Source: Edaphochlamys debaryana (Eukaryota > Chlorophyta > Chlorophyceae > Chlamydomonadales). From it: 64,000 nucleotides of DNA. Positions within the stretch are counted from its first letter, which is position 1. Each line of letters begins with the position of its first letter. Shown in pieces: positions 42,201 to 53,107 of this stretch. The stretch spans positions 1 through 64,000 of the forward strand of contig JAEHOE010000256.1 in NCBI GenBank assembly GCA_016858145.1, read 5' to 3'. The position numbers and the translations under genes were made by a program. The notes under the pieces are model-generated. The model made no database searches. It was not told the DNA's origin and worked only from the letters and a program-made list of their open reading frames with translations.

Positions 42201-44559
42201 GGCGAGGGAGGAGGGGGAGGAGGGGGCCTGGGGGGGGGGCGGAGGAGGCGGAGACGGCGGAGGAGGTGGAGGCGGAGAGGGAGGAGGGGGCCAGGGGGGC
42301 GGCGGAGGCGGCGGCGACGGCGGAGGAGGCGGAGGCGGCGAGGGAGGAGGCGGAGGAGGGGGGCTGGGGGGCGGCGGAGGCGGCGGAGACGGCGGAGGAG
42401 GGGGCGGAGGCGGAGGAGGCGAGGGAGGAGGCGGAGGAGGGGGGCTGGGGGGCGGCGGAGGCGGCGGCGACGGCGGTGGAGGCGGAGGGCGGTGGAGGCG
42501 GCGAGGGAGGAGGCGGAGGAGGGGGGCTGGGGGGCGGCGGAGGCGGCGGCGACGGCGGAGGAGGCGGAGGGGGGCGGAGGCGGCGAGGGAGGAGGCGGAG
42601 GAGGGGGGCTGGGGGGCGGCGGAGGCGGCGGCGACGGCGGAGGAGGCGGCGGAGGCGAGGGAGGAGGGGGCCTGGGGGGCGGCGGAGGCGGCGGAGATGG
42701 CGGCGGAGGTGGAGGCGGCGAGGGAGGAGGCGGAGGAGGGGGGCTGGGGGGAGGCGGAGGCGGCGGAGACGGCGGAGGCGGCGGAGGCGGCGAGGGAGGA
42801 GGGGGGCTGGGGGGTGGCGGAGGCGGGGGGCGACGGCGGAGGCGGCGGAGGCGGAGAGGGAGGAGGGGGAGGAGGGGGCCTGGGGGGCGGAGGAGGCGGC
42901 GGGGATGGCGGAGGAGGAGGAGGTGGCGAGGGAGGAGGCGGAGGAGGGGGGCTGGGGGGCGGCGGAGGCGGCGGAGACGGCGGAGGAGGCGGGGGTGGCG
43001 AGGGAGGAGGTGGAGGAGGGGGGCTGGGGGGCGGCGGAGGCGGCGGAGGCGGCGGAGACGGCGGAGGAGGCGGGGGCGGCGAGGGAGGAGGCGGAGGAGG
43101 AGGGCTGGGGGGCGGCGGAGGAGGGGGTCTGGGGGGCGGCGGAGGCGGCGGAGACGGCGGCGGCGGGGAGGGAGGGCTGGGGCTACACGGAGGCGAGGGC
43201 GGCGGGGGCACGCAGCCCCAGAGCTGCGGAGGGAGAGGAGGTGCCGGCGACTCTGTCAGCGCGACAGTCCCGAGTCACGGCCGCAGTGCCTCCGCCGCCC
43301 ACCCTGCCCCGACCCACCGTGGTCAGGTCCACCGTCCACGTGCAAACCGAATTGCACTTGGCGTTGCCGGAGCCGGCGCAGCACTGCCCAACACCGTTTC
43401 CCTGGCCGCCGCCGGCGCTGCAGTTGGTGTTGCCGGTGCGGATCTGGCCGTCGTGGACCTGTGCCGAGGAAGGGCATGGGGCGGAGGTGGTTGGGATCTG
43501 GGCCCAACGGACCGCGGCGGTGGCGCCCCGTGTGCCGGGTCTGCCAACTGGGCCCGGACACACAACCCTTTGGGCCCACGCCCCGTACAGGAGTTTGCGG
43601 CGTGTGCCTTGTCTGCCCAACCACGGCAGCGACCCCCCTGCCCTGCCCTCACCTGCAGCGTCAGACTGGTCTGGCCGGCGGGGACCTGAGGGCAGGGGGG
43701 GGGGGGAGGGGGCGGAGGGCCGGTGCTGAAAGGTACCGCCGATGGAGTGGCAGCACGCCAGGTGCCAGCAGAGGTCGGGAGAGAGCCCCCACGCCCCATG
43801 CCGTACCTCGTACGTGATGTCGGTGAGGTCATTGCACGTGCTGCCGGAGGCGGGCGCACCGTTGCTGCGCGGCGAGGTGAGCGGGGGTAAGTGGGGCGGG
43901 GGCGGAGGGGGGCGTGTGAGCCAGGGCCCACTGCGCAGCGAGCCTGCGTGGGCGTGCGGTTCAGCGGAGATAGTATAGACAACGGGGCGGTCCAGCGGAG
44001 CGCGGCTCACCAGTACTTGGTGGTGCAGGGGCTGTTGCCACCGGCGGGGTCGCGGCAGCAGATCTGCGCTCGGGCGCGGGTGAGGGTGGGGCGCTCGAGG
44101 AAGGAAGGGCCCACAGCGATGATGCGGCCGCAAAACCCTCCTCCCTCGCCCCACGGGCCCAAACCCTACGGGCTAGTTCCCCCCAAGCACAGAGCGGTCC
44201 AGACCCACCCAAGAGATAGTGTCGTACGGCTTGCAGGTGCCCAAGCGGATTTTAACCAGCTTGGTGTACTCGTTGATGTCCTTGCAGTAGATGTTCACAC
44301 ACTTCTTGAGGTCCCAGCAACTGAGCCCGCCGGAACATCTGTCGCCGGTCAGGCCACGTCGCGCGTCGCCGAAGAGCTCAGGCTGCCAGGGCGTCTGGGA
44401 GCCGGCGTTCGTGGCGCCCTCGGCCATTAGCCCGCCTTGTGTTGTCATGGCGCCATGGTGAAGGGCAAGGCTGCCAATGACATTTACTGCTAGCGTGAAC
44501 GCTATAAGCGTAGACGTCACGTGCGAGGCCGGCCTATACGGCCGGCGCCCGCAAGCCAT
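36215..44559 (-). CDS. Giant pherophorin PHD with internal Cys-rich domain
   Basis: Twelve exons: 44559-44209, 44063-44011, 43864-43807, 43685-43653, 43458-43318, 43223-38823, 38673-38488, 38361-38184, 37598-37477, 37312-36851, 36651-36483, 36240-36215; about 2059 residues, all phases closing. Signal peptide (TLIAFTLAVNVIGSLALHHG), then the N-terminal module shared with PHA/PHC (LGTCKPYDTISWICCRDPAG; VHDGQIRTGNTNC). One 4401-nt exon encodes a rod of [10 protein letters not shown] then SPKPPSPAPPP units. Next comes a Cys-rich domain of about 200 residues I do not recognise (STCLDVDLNSAACEGLLGPD; CPVCIMWPRFGSSCAYREPP; GARVCQWVRWRENDMQPQPV; CTAPRTYPNGNARGCAGNDG). A short second rod leads to a pherophorin domain (LPPGFPYCACSRRDPDRDPL; CASLRDFCQGSFC; NDCCPT). 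Its last two exons match PHC in size (169 versus 172, and 26). The rod changes frame several times yet begins and ends in the correct one. A 585-bp low-GC intron (37599-38183) might instead divide two genes, but phase and lack of a new signal peptide favour one. Confidence 0.85.
38675..38715 (+). repeat. (TGGGGG)n microsatellite in a PHD intron
   Basis: About seven copies of a 6-bp G-rich unit next to an intron boundary of PHD. Confidence 0.92.
38990..43190 (-). repeat. PHD rod repeats (SPKPPSPAPPP and [10 protein letters not shown] blocks)
   Basis: Two repeat classes. About 38990-40010 encodes [22 protein letters not shown] units; about 40080-43190 encodes longer Pro runs with single Ser. 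Duplicated linker blocks (QPLTPARKPPNPPPKPKPP) sit at about 40010-40070 and 40595-40655. Triplet-like GGC/GGA composition leaves several reading frames open on both strands, so frame changes do not introduce stops. Confidence 0.9.
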
Positions 44560-47500
44560 GGTGCGTGGCGTGCACTAGGGTGAGACCTCAAGGGCCCGCA
44601 AGGTCAAAACGCCTGCAAAGGGCAGTCGGAACAGCGCGATAAGGCAATTAATGGCAATTGGGCGGGTGTGGCCTGGCCTGCGCTGGGGCCTGCGGGCTCA
44701 GAAGAGGTGTGGCCAGTGAGCAATGCAGCAAAGGACCCAGCCTACACGGGCCCCCATACGCCGACGTGCACTGTATACTGAAACACACCTTCCAACAGGC
44801 CCTGACGCCAAGTAACCCACCCAGGGGCCAACGACAGCTTGGAGCAGTTTGTGAGTCGCGAGTCCGCCTGCACGACTTTGCAAGGTAGTTGCCAGAGCGC
44901 CTGGCGCGCATCAATGGCGGGTATGTCCTGACACAACATGGTGGTCGCTATTTATCCGATTGGCCGGAAACACGATGCGACAATGGGGAGCTCGACGGCC
45001 CGGGGGCCCAACGCGCCCACCCGCGGCAGGCTGACCACTAAAAGGGCCGAACACACTCTATCAATACAAGTTACAAAGGCAAATTGCTCGGCCCGTGAGT
45101 GAAGCAGAGGTTAGTTGCCTTCGGTTGCCTTTACTGGCCACGTAGTGGCGCGGCAACTCGACACGTTGCCGGCGAGCCGCGGGATGCCTACGAGACAGTC
45201 GGATTTACGATAGAGCAGCATTAGGTATCTCGGAAGTGCGGCATTGGTTGTTAAGCGAAGGCAAGACTCTTCATCGTCTCGGAAGCGCCCACAAGAGTCA
45301 ACGGGTGAGTGCCCACCTCGGCCCAACGCTCGAACTCCTGGCGGACTTGGGCACAGAATGACGACGAGGACTGCCTTATCAAAGCTGGAGCCGTTTGAGA
45401 AACTGGGTCGGAAATTCGTCTTCGCGTGTTAACGACATTGGACCCCTTCGGCGACACCCCGTAACGCCGCGCAGGCCCGCTACACGCTGAACGACGGCGC
45501 ACGGCGCTCCAGCCGCTGTCCGTTGCGCTGCGTTCAGGCCGGGGCCCGCCAGACTCGCTGCAACGGTTGGCGGAGCCCGCCTCTTCGGTTGGTGGAGCCC
45601 ACCGCCGATTCGGGCTTGAAGTGTGACGGCGGGTGACAAATGATTCGCGGGACGAGCTCCGGAAGCTCCGAAGCTGGCCCTGGAGTGGGGCCCGATCCCG
45701 ACGTCGTCGACGTCGTGCGTGCCACCCGCATGACCGTCGCCCCTCGGCGGACGTCTTGATGTGGGGGAGAATGCGGGTAACGCGCGCAGAGCCCTGGAGC
45801 ACGGACTCACCCCTGAGCTGCACGTTGGATTGACCCCGGCGGGTGACCCACCAACGACCCGCCAGCGAGCCATTGGCCGCTCGCCAGTGTGTGGGGATTC
45901 AAGGAGAACAATCCCAAATGCCGTCTGGAGGGCCTCCGTGCGACCGTACCCCGCAGCATGTGCAGGGCTGTCCTGTGTCCGACTGCGAGCGCTCACTCCT
46001 CAGTGGGCATGAGCGGTGGTGAGACGACGGTGGGGGTGGGGGTCGGGGATACCTTCCACACGTACTGTCGCGACCTGTCGCCTCATGTCTGTCGCTTGGG
46101 CTATTACCGGTACTGCCCGCACCAAGGCAGCAGGTTCCTGCCTGCGCCGCCGCCCTCTCCTCCGGCACCCTTCACATGGCCACACACAGCACGAGTCGAG
46201 TCCTGGGGCACCGCGTGGTACCACGCCCTGGCGCCCCCACGAAGCCCCGCCCCCGCAAGTGACCATCGCTTCGTCGACCTTCTGTCGCCCGGCCCGCGCC
46301 CCTTCGTGCCTTGGGCTCGCCAGGCCGGCCACGCCGCCCACACGCCGGACGCGCGCCGGGCCCCCGTCCTGCTGGCGCCTGGGGCTGTCGGGTGCTTGGA
46401 GCTCGGTGCAGACGGACGCAAGGCGCAAGGAAGAGTGCACGGCCCTTGAGCCCAGGCGTGCTGGGGCCACCGCACCCGCAGGCCGCAGGCGACAGCACGC
46501 AATCAACACCCAACCGCCACCACCTCCGCCGCCGGCACTTCCACGATGGCACGGCCAGGCCATGTTCACGCAACTATCCTTGACACAGATTACGATTACA
46601 CTTCCGATAATGCTTGCCATCAACATGTTTAAGAGGGAAGCAGGCATCGGCTAATCAAGGCATGCAGCGTTCTTGCTGTTCAGCCTGCTCGCGTGAGGTC
46701 GGTCGCACCCAAGACCCTGCCAGACCCTGCGTCCCAACACTCCATGCACGGTACCACCAGCGCTGGCCGGCACCTGCCGTGGGGGGTCCAGTGCCCCGGC
46801 CGCACTGTGCGCGCCCGCAGCAGCAGGCGCACAGCGGGACAGCCTCCTTACCTGCACACTGATGACGTGTGCGCCACCCCCGGGCCCCTCAACACACCTT
46901 TATTCTCCCTGTCAATTATGAGGTGATATGTATGACAGGGACAGGGAACATCTATCGCTTGCATCACCCAAACCGCTAGCGGCCCACGCACAGTGCACGT
47001 GGCATGCACTCCGCAAACGCTCTGCAACAGTAGCGTCTTGATGCATCGTAACGACCCGTGTCTCCCCCAACTCGCTCACGAAAGAAGTGCATCCCTGGCG
47101 CCTCAGCACCAGCGCCACAGCACGAGCCTCGGCCCCCGGGCCCCGCCAGCGGACGAGCTCTCCGCCAGAGCATGCCGCCCCTTCCAGCAGTGGCAGCCCC
47201 TCCACGCCCCCCTCCCTGGCCGTGCCTGGAGGCCCTCCTGTGTGTACGCCCAAGGCTGCGACCTGCCCCCAGCCCACACGCCCACGGCCCCCGGGGGGCG
47301 CCCCTCGCTCGCTCCGCCCCTGCCCCAGGCGCCAGGCCCGAGCTGACCCCCGCAGCAGCACTGCACCCGCGCCGCCCGGACCCGAGGTCCCCACAGCGGC
47401 ACCGGCCGGGGCGGCCGCCCGCTTCCGCAGCCGCACGCAGCCCCCAGCCCCCTCCCCCTCCCTCCCCACTGCACTGTCCGCGGCCGGCAGCGCAGCCCCC

Positions 47501-47775
47501 CTCCAGCTCCGCCGCTGCGGCGCCGCAGGGCTCCGCACCGCACGGAGGCGCGGCTGGGTCCGGTGCGGCAGCCGCATTCGGGGCGCGCCGCCCGGCTGTT
47601 AGCTCCACGGCCGGTACGTCTCCTCCACCGCCACCACTGGTGCCGCCAGACCTCCCCCGGCGTCCCCGCCTCGGCCCCGCTCCCCCTCCACGCCCTCCAG
47701 CGGCAGTCCGGGGAGGTACGATTGGGGAGCAGGCGGGGCGGTTCGGGGCCCCCACCCGGGCGCCCGGGGCTGCAC
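44560..47775. other. Gene-poor region upstream of PHD
   Basis: The left end should be the PHD promoter. No exon is supported in 44560-46900. From about 47090 to 47750 the sequence is GC-rich and open in several frames; it may be 3' untranslated sequence or a further exon of the ankyrin gene. Confidence 0.5.
46596..46600 (-). other. Candidate polyadenylation signal TGTAA (ankyrin gene)
   Basis: TTACA on the plus strand, about 1.2 kb past the stop at 47776. The distance is long unless the gene has an extra 3' exon around 47.1-47.6 kb. Confidence 0.25.
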
Positions 47776-50700
47776 TCACGCCCCCAGAACCGCCCTCAGC
47801 AGCGCCGCCGCCTCCTCCGCGCCCTCCGCACAGGCCAGGTCCAGGGGGGTGGCGCCGTCCTGGGCGGGGGGGGGGGCACAGCGGAGGTGGGTTGGGCGGG
47901 GCAAGAGGAAAGGAGGCGCCAGTAGCATCACGGCCCTTCTGGAAAAACCGCAGCCACCCTGGAAAACACCCCCCGGCCACCGCACCTGCTGCCGTGCGGC
48001 CGGGTCCGCCCCTGCCGCCAGCAGTGCGCGTACCACCCCCGCGGAGGAGCTCTGGGGGGGGAGGCAGGGGCAGGGGCAGGAGCAGGTGTCAAAGGGAGAG
48101 GGTGCGGCTGCAGGGGCCGCGCGCATACACGAGGGCGGAGGGCTCGGGAGCGGCAAGGGGGTAAAGCAGCGGGAAACGCGCTCGCCGGCTCACACACGCC
48201 CGGCCCCTGCTGACCACACAACCTCTCGCCCAAACCCTTGCGCGCCGCCTCGACCCAGCCCAGCCCCCCCACAGACAGGCCCCCCCACAGGAGCTCCCCC
48301 CCCCCCGGGCCCGGCCCCACCTGCGCCGCCACGTGGAGGGGCGTGGCCCCCGCCTGGAGGGGTGGGAGGGCGGTGGGGGGTGGGGGTGGGCGAGGAGGAG
48401 GCACGTGGTTGGGGCGCGGCGGCCTGCCCCGGCTCCGTGCGGTTGGCCCCGGCACAGCGAGGCCCTCATCCCGCCGTGCAGTTGGGCCCGGGCCCCCACA
48501 CACAGACGCTGGGGTGCGACCGGACGCACGACCGGGCTGTCTGTGTTGCCCACAACCCCGCACGCCCCCCCCCCCCCCTGCCCACCTTTGACCGCAGCCC
48601 CGGGTCCGCCCCCGACGCCAGCAGCGCCTCAGCCACCTCCGTGCGCCCGTTCTGGAGGGAAGGGCGCGTGGGGGAGGGGCGGGGGTTGCAGGGGTCACTT
48701 GCAGGGGCTACAAGGGAAGCCCGGCCTCCCGCGGCCGCTGCCCCCGCCCGTGCCGCTCCCTCCCACCTCCTCCCCACCCACCCCCTCCCACCTGCGCGGC
48801 AATGTGCAGGGGAACCCAGCCGTCCTGCGGGGCGGGGAGGGGGAGGGGGGTCAGGCGCGTGGGTGGAGGTGGGCAGTGCCGGGCGTAGGTCCGTTCGTGC
48901 TGGCAGAGGGGGCTTTGCGTGCCGCCTCGGAGCCCAAGCGGGTAGGGCCTAGGGCGGACACCCCTGCCCCAGCTGGCTGTGCACCTGCCTGACAGGACCC
49001 AAGGGGGAGGCGGGGCCAAGCACACAGCCGCGGCCCCGTGCCCCCCCCCACTTTCTGCGCTCTCCCTCCTTCTCCGCCGCGCCCTCCCCCCACCCGCTCC
49101 CCCCCTCCCCCCTCACCGCCTGCTCCGCCGCAGCGGTGTCCGCCCCCGCCGCCAGCAGCACCGCCACCACGCCTGGGCCACGGGGGTGGGGTGGGGGGAG
49201 CCGGGGGTGAGGGCGAAAGCACTACGGCACTACACAGTCAGCGCATGCCGTACTGTGTACCGCCGTACACATATGCGCCACCCTGTCACTCCCCGCTCCC
49301 CCTCCCCCCCCTGGCCCCACCCGCGTGCCCCTCCTCAGCCGCCAGGTAGAGCGCAGTGGCGCCGTTCTGTGGGGGGAAGGGGGGGGGGGGCAGCGGCGGG
49401 GGAGGGGGTTCATGGACAGACCAGGTGGGGGATCGGACACCGTCTCCGCCCCACCCACAGGGTCACCAACATCCCCTCACCCCTTGGCCCGGCCCGCTTG
49501 TGCGCACCCACACCAACCTCGCCCCCGGCCCCTCCCCCATTCCCCCCCCACCTCCCCCGCACCCACGCCCCACGCACCGGCATCGCCGCGTCCACGTCCG
49601 CCCCCCCCAGCAGCAGCTCCGCCGCCACCTCCCCCCGCCCCTCCAGCGCTGCCACGTGTAGCGCCGCACTGCCCTCCGCCGCCCGCGCCTCTGGGTCCGC
49701 GCCCCCCCGCAGCAGCGCCCCCACCGCCCCGCACCGCCCCATGCCCGCCGCCACGTGCAGGGGGGCCAGGCCCGAGGCGTCCGCTGCGTCCGGGTGTGCC
49801 CCCGCCCCCAGCAGCGCCGCCACCGCCCCCCCGTGCCCCGCGTGCGCCGCCGCCGCCAGCGGCCGCCAGCCGTCCTCCTCCTGTGTGAGGTCGGGGTCGG
49901 CCCCCGCCGCCAGCAGAGCCTCCACCACCGCCTCGTGGCCCTCCTGAGGGTGGGTGGGGAGGGGCGGGTGGGAGGTGGGAGTGGGGTGTGTGGGGGGAAG
50001 GGTGCAGGGCCAGGGGGTGGGACTGCGTGATGCACGGGGGATACGGGCTGCATTCGGGTTCGCCTCGGTCGTTGCCCACAGTCGGGCCGCTCCCCAAGGG
50101 GCATGCCCACTGGACCGCGGAGGAGTCCTCTGCGCCGCCCAGGGCTCCTGCACCCCCCGCGCATCGGGCTCGCTGGCTGCCGCTCTATCTCTTCCTTCGC
50201 TCTCCAATGCTCCGAAAAACACCCCCAGGGCCCCCCCCACCTTGGCGGCGATGAAGAGCGCCGTCCAGCCGTCCTCCTGTGTGAGGTCGGGTTCCGCCCC
50301 CGCCGCCAGCAGCGCCGCCACCACCCCCGCCGCCCCCGCGCGGGCCGCCAGCATCAGGGGGGTCCAGGCGTCCTGGGGGGGGAGGCGGGGGGAGGGGGCC
50401 GGGGGGAAGCCAGGTCGGGAGGGGAGCGTCACGTCCCTGGGGCAGGCCGGGCAGTGCTCTGGCAGCGGAGCGCAGTCCCTTGCCACGGACATGGGCACAG
50501 GAGCTGGCGATGCGTGTGCGCCAGGATGTACGTCCCCCGGGCCTCAACGTCAGCCCCCCACACCGGTGCCCTCGGCCCGTCCCCCCGGACCCCCGCCCTC
50601 CCCCCCAAGGCTCACATCGTCCTCCGCGTCCGCCTCCGCCCCCGCCTCCAGCAGCAGAGCCGCCACCGCAGCCGCCGCGTCATCGTCAGCGGCGGCCCCC

Positions 50701-52261
50701 TGCGGCCCGCACCCCTCCACCCCGGCCTCGGCTACGGCAGTCACACACGCCCTGGGGCCGCCGGGCCCCGGCAGCCCCTTGCCGCCCTCCGCCAGCGCCG
50801 CGGGGGCCCCCCCGGTGAGGCAGCCGCTGTCGGCCCCCTGCACGCCCCCGGGCCCCGGGGCCCCCGCTGCGCCCCCCCAGGAGGCGGAGGCGGAGGAGCA
50901 GGAGGACGAGTCCGCCCCCCCCGCCCCCCGCTCCCCCTCCGCCCCCCCGCCCAGGCTCATGGCCGCCAGCGCCCGCGCCAGAGCCCCCGCCCCCGCCTCC
51001 GCCCCCGCCTCCGCTGCGTAGTGGAGCGGTCGCCAGCCGTCCTGGAGGAGGGTGGGTGGGTGGGTGGGTGGGCGTTGGGGAGGCGCGGGAGGCGGTGAGG
51101 AGCCTGTGTTGCTCGCAGGTGCGGGGGCCGAAGCGGGTATGCGGGGCCGGCACGACGGCCGGCAAGGTTCAGGAGGGCCCTTGCTCCGGTTACCCTCACC
51201 CACTTTGCCGGCCCTCGCCCCATGCCGGCCTATGCCGCTTCACGCCACCCCAACCGCCGCCCCCCCACCTCGTCCGCTGCGTCGCACTCGGCCCCACTGG
51301 CCAGCAGCTCCGCCACCACCCCCGCCGCCCCCGCAGCGGCCGCCACGTGCAGCGGAGTGCGCCCGAACTGGCAGGGGAGGTGGGGGGCGGGTGTGGCGGG
51401 GTGGCAGTGACGACATCAAGGAGGGGAGGGCCACCAGGGGGGCCTGCACACCGGGGTGCAGCCACCCCGGGCCCCGAACCCCAGAGAGCGCCCCATGGCA
51501 GCCGCGGCCCAGACGACCCCCAGTACGGCCCGCTCTCGGCCTAGCGGCCCTACCCCCCCCCTTCCCCCGCCCTCCCCCCCCCACCCCACCCACCAGGTCC
51601 GCCTCCTCCAGTCCGTGCCCCACCCCCAGCAGCACCCGGGCCACCCCCACGGCGCCCCCGCGGGCCGCAGAGTGCAGCGGCGTGGAGCCGTCCTGGGGGG
51701 GGGGGAGACAGGGGGGGGGGAGACGGGGCCAAGGGCTGCTGAGGAGGGGCTCGGCGTGGGAGGGGGCTGAGGGCTTGCGTGGGAGCAGCCCCGTGGTCTG
51801 CGCCGTACGGCCTTCCCAGCGAAACGCGTGCGAACCCGGGCGCCGTAACCGGTAACCGAGCGGGCCCCGCCCCCCGCCGCACCTCCCCGGGCGCCTCCAG
51901 GTCCGCCCCCGCCACCAGGAGCGACCGCACGTCCGCCACTCGACCGCTGAGGCAGGCGGCGTGCTGCACGGGGGGCGGGGGTGGGTGGGTGGGGGTGGAT
52001 GGGAGGGGGCCCGGGGGAAGCGCGCGCGCGGGTAACTTCAAGTTTATGCGGGGCATGTCGGCGCGCACATGTTGGCGGGACTTTTCAAGCAGGCGACACA
52101 ATGGTTTTGTGCGATGCGCTCACCAGAGCCGCTGCTAGCTCCGCTGGGTCTCCGCCCGAGGCAACCTGCGCAGAGCGCTCTGGAAATCAGCACAAAATGG
52201 CCTGGACGACACTGCACCGAGCCCGCAAGCGCCAACGCACCGAGCTGCCACCTCCAGACAT
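47776..52261 (-). CDS. Ankyrin-repeat protein, about 13 repeats
   Basis: Fifteen exons, all in phase: 52261-52241, 52165-52124, 51963-51883, 51692-51594, 51367-51269, 51041-50616, 50372-50241, 49943-49578, 49366-49321, 49172-49117, 48824-48792, 48651-48586, 48353-48321, 48051-47986, 47859-47776; about 549 residues. It opens MSGGGSSVASGGDPAELAAA and then runs almost entirely as ankyrin repeats, e.g. FGRTPLHVAAAAGAAGVVAE, DAWTPLMLAARAGAAGVVAA, SGLAPLHVAAGMGRCGAVGA and AGATPLHVAAQSSSAGVVRA. One repeat has an insert of about 90 residues rich in Gly/Ser/Ala. Several introns fall at the same place inside repeats (after the AAQ of HVAAQ), a sign of exon duplication. No signal peptide, membrane segment or catalytic domain, so a protein-binding scaffold is the safest reading. 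The first 21-nt exon is the least certain; the stop overlaps a good donor (GC|GTGAGTG), so a longer C-terminus is possible. Confidence 0.86.
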
Positions 52262-53107
52262 CTTAGCAGAAACCAACGTGACAGAGGGCGGCGCTGAGCC
52301 TCGCTGAGTGAGGTAGCTTGCGATGCGGTGCACGACCGTGGCCGGACCGGCCGTGGCCGGAAGCCAGCCGAGATCGAGGCACGCTACGCGAGCCACAAAG
52401 GCAGTGTAAGAAGCCTCTGAACGTTTGGTGTGGCCACTGCGCAAGCCGACCGACCAGGAGCCGGTGCAAATGCGCCAAGAGAGCTCCCACAGCTGAGCTG
52501 TGCTGGCGTCGAGAGAAAGTTAGTGATGCTGGTCACAATGCGACTGCGCCGCTTGGTGTGTTTCACATCCTGCAATACCGTCGGACGGGGCGCGCGGGAT
52601 CTAGGGTGCCGTTGAGTTTTACCATCGCCCGGCGCTACCGGTGTGGTATAAGCACAGGTTGATACTACAACACGCCGAGCTGAGAGGAGCTTGTATCTGG
52701 GAAGTGCTGATGTACATGTTCACATGCGGGTGCAGAGCGCACAGGGCGCAATGAGGCCAGGCACTGATACAGTACTGACGGTGGCGCCTAGAGGTTAAGC
52801 GGGGCATGAGGTGTGGGGCTGGGCCCCTGGCCGGCGTGTCGGCCTCGTGGTGTGTTTCACACGCGGGCTGCAACAGCCCTTCTCTGTTCCCACCCCCAGA
52901 TACCTCAGCACTTCTCTTAGACGTAAAGTTCGCGTAAGCTGCCTTGACGTCCCGCAAAGTCTCTGGCGTGTACGCTTTGAGGGTGGATGGCAACACCCGA
53001 GGTCCCTCGCAGACGCAGAATTTCCTCCCAAACCTGAATTTTCTAGAATCAAGTATAGAGCTTGAGGGCATGTCCGATATCTGCGCATAGCACGCGCGGC
53101 TGGGCGC
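52262..53107. promoter_or_regulatory. Shared upstream region of ankyrin and GT47 genes
   Basis: About 850 bp between divergent start codons, lower in GC than the flanking exons. It contains a short tandem (CCGTGGCCGGA-like) near 52337. No TATA box identified with confidence. Confidence 0.45.

Noticed and set aside
38941..43817. Plus-strand Gly-rich open frames of 480-1580 codons
   Set aside because: They are the exact antisense of the PHD polyproline rod; the minus strand has signal peptide, domains and closing splice phases.
45251..45996. Minus-strand open frames of about 190-205 codons upstream of PHD
   Set aside because: Arg/Ser-rich, no homology, no splice context; two overlapping frames are open equally, as expected by chance in GC-rich DNA.
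47058..48164. Plus-strand open frame of 368 codons
   Set aside because: Antisense to ankyrin exons and GC-rich 3' sequence; Pro/Ala-rich with no domain.
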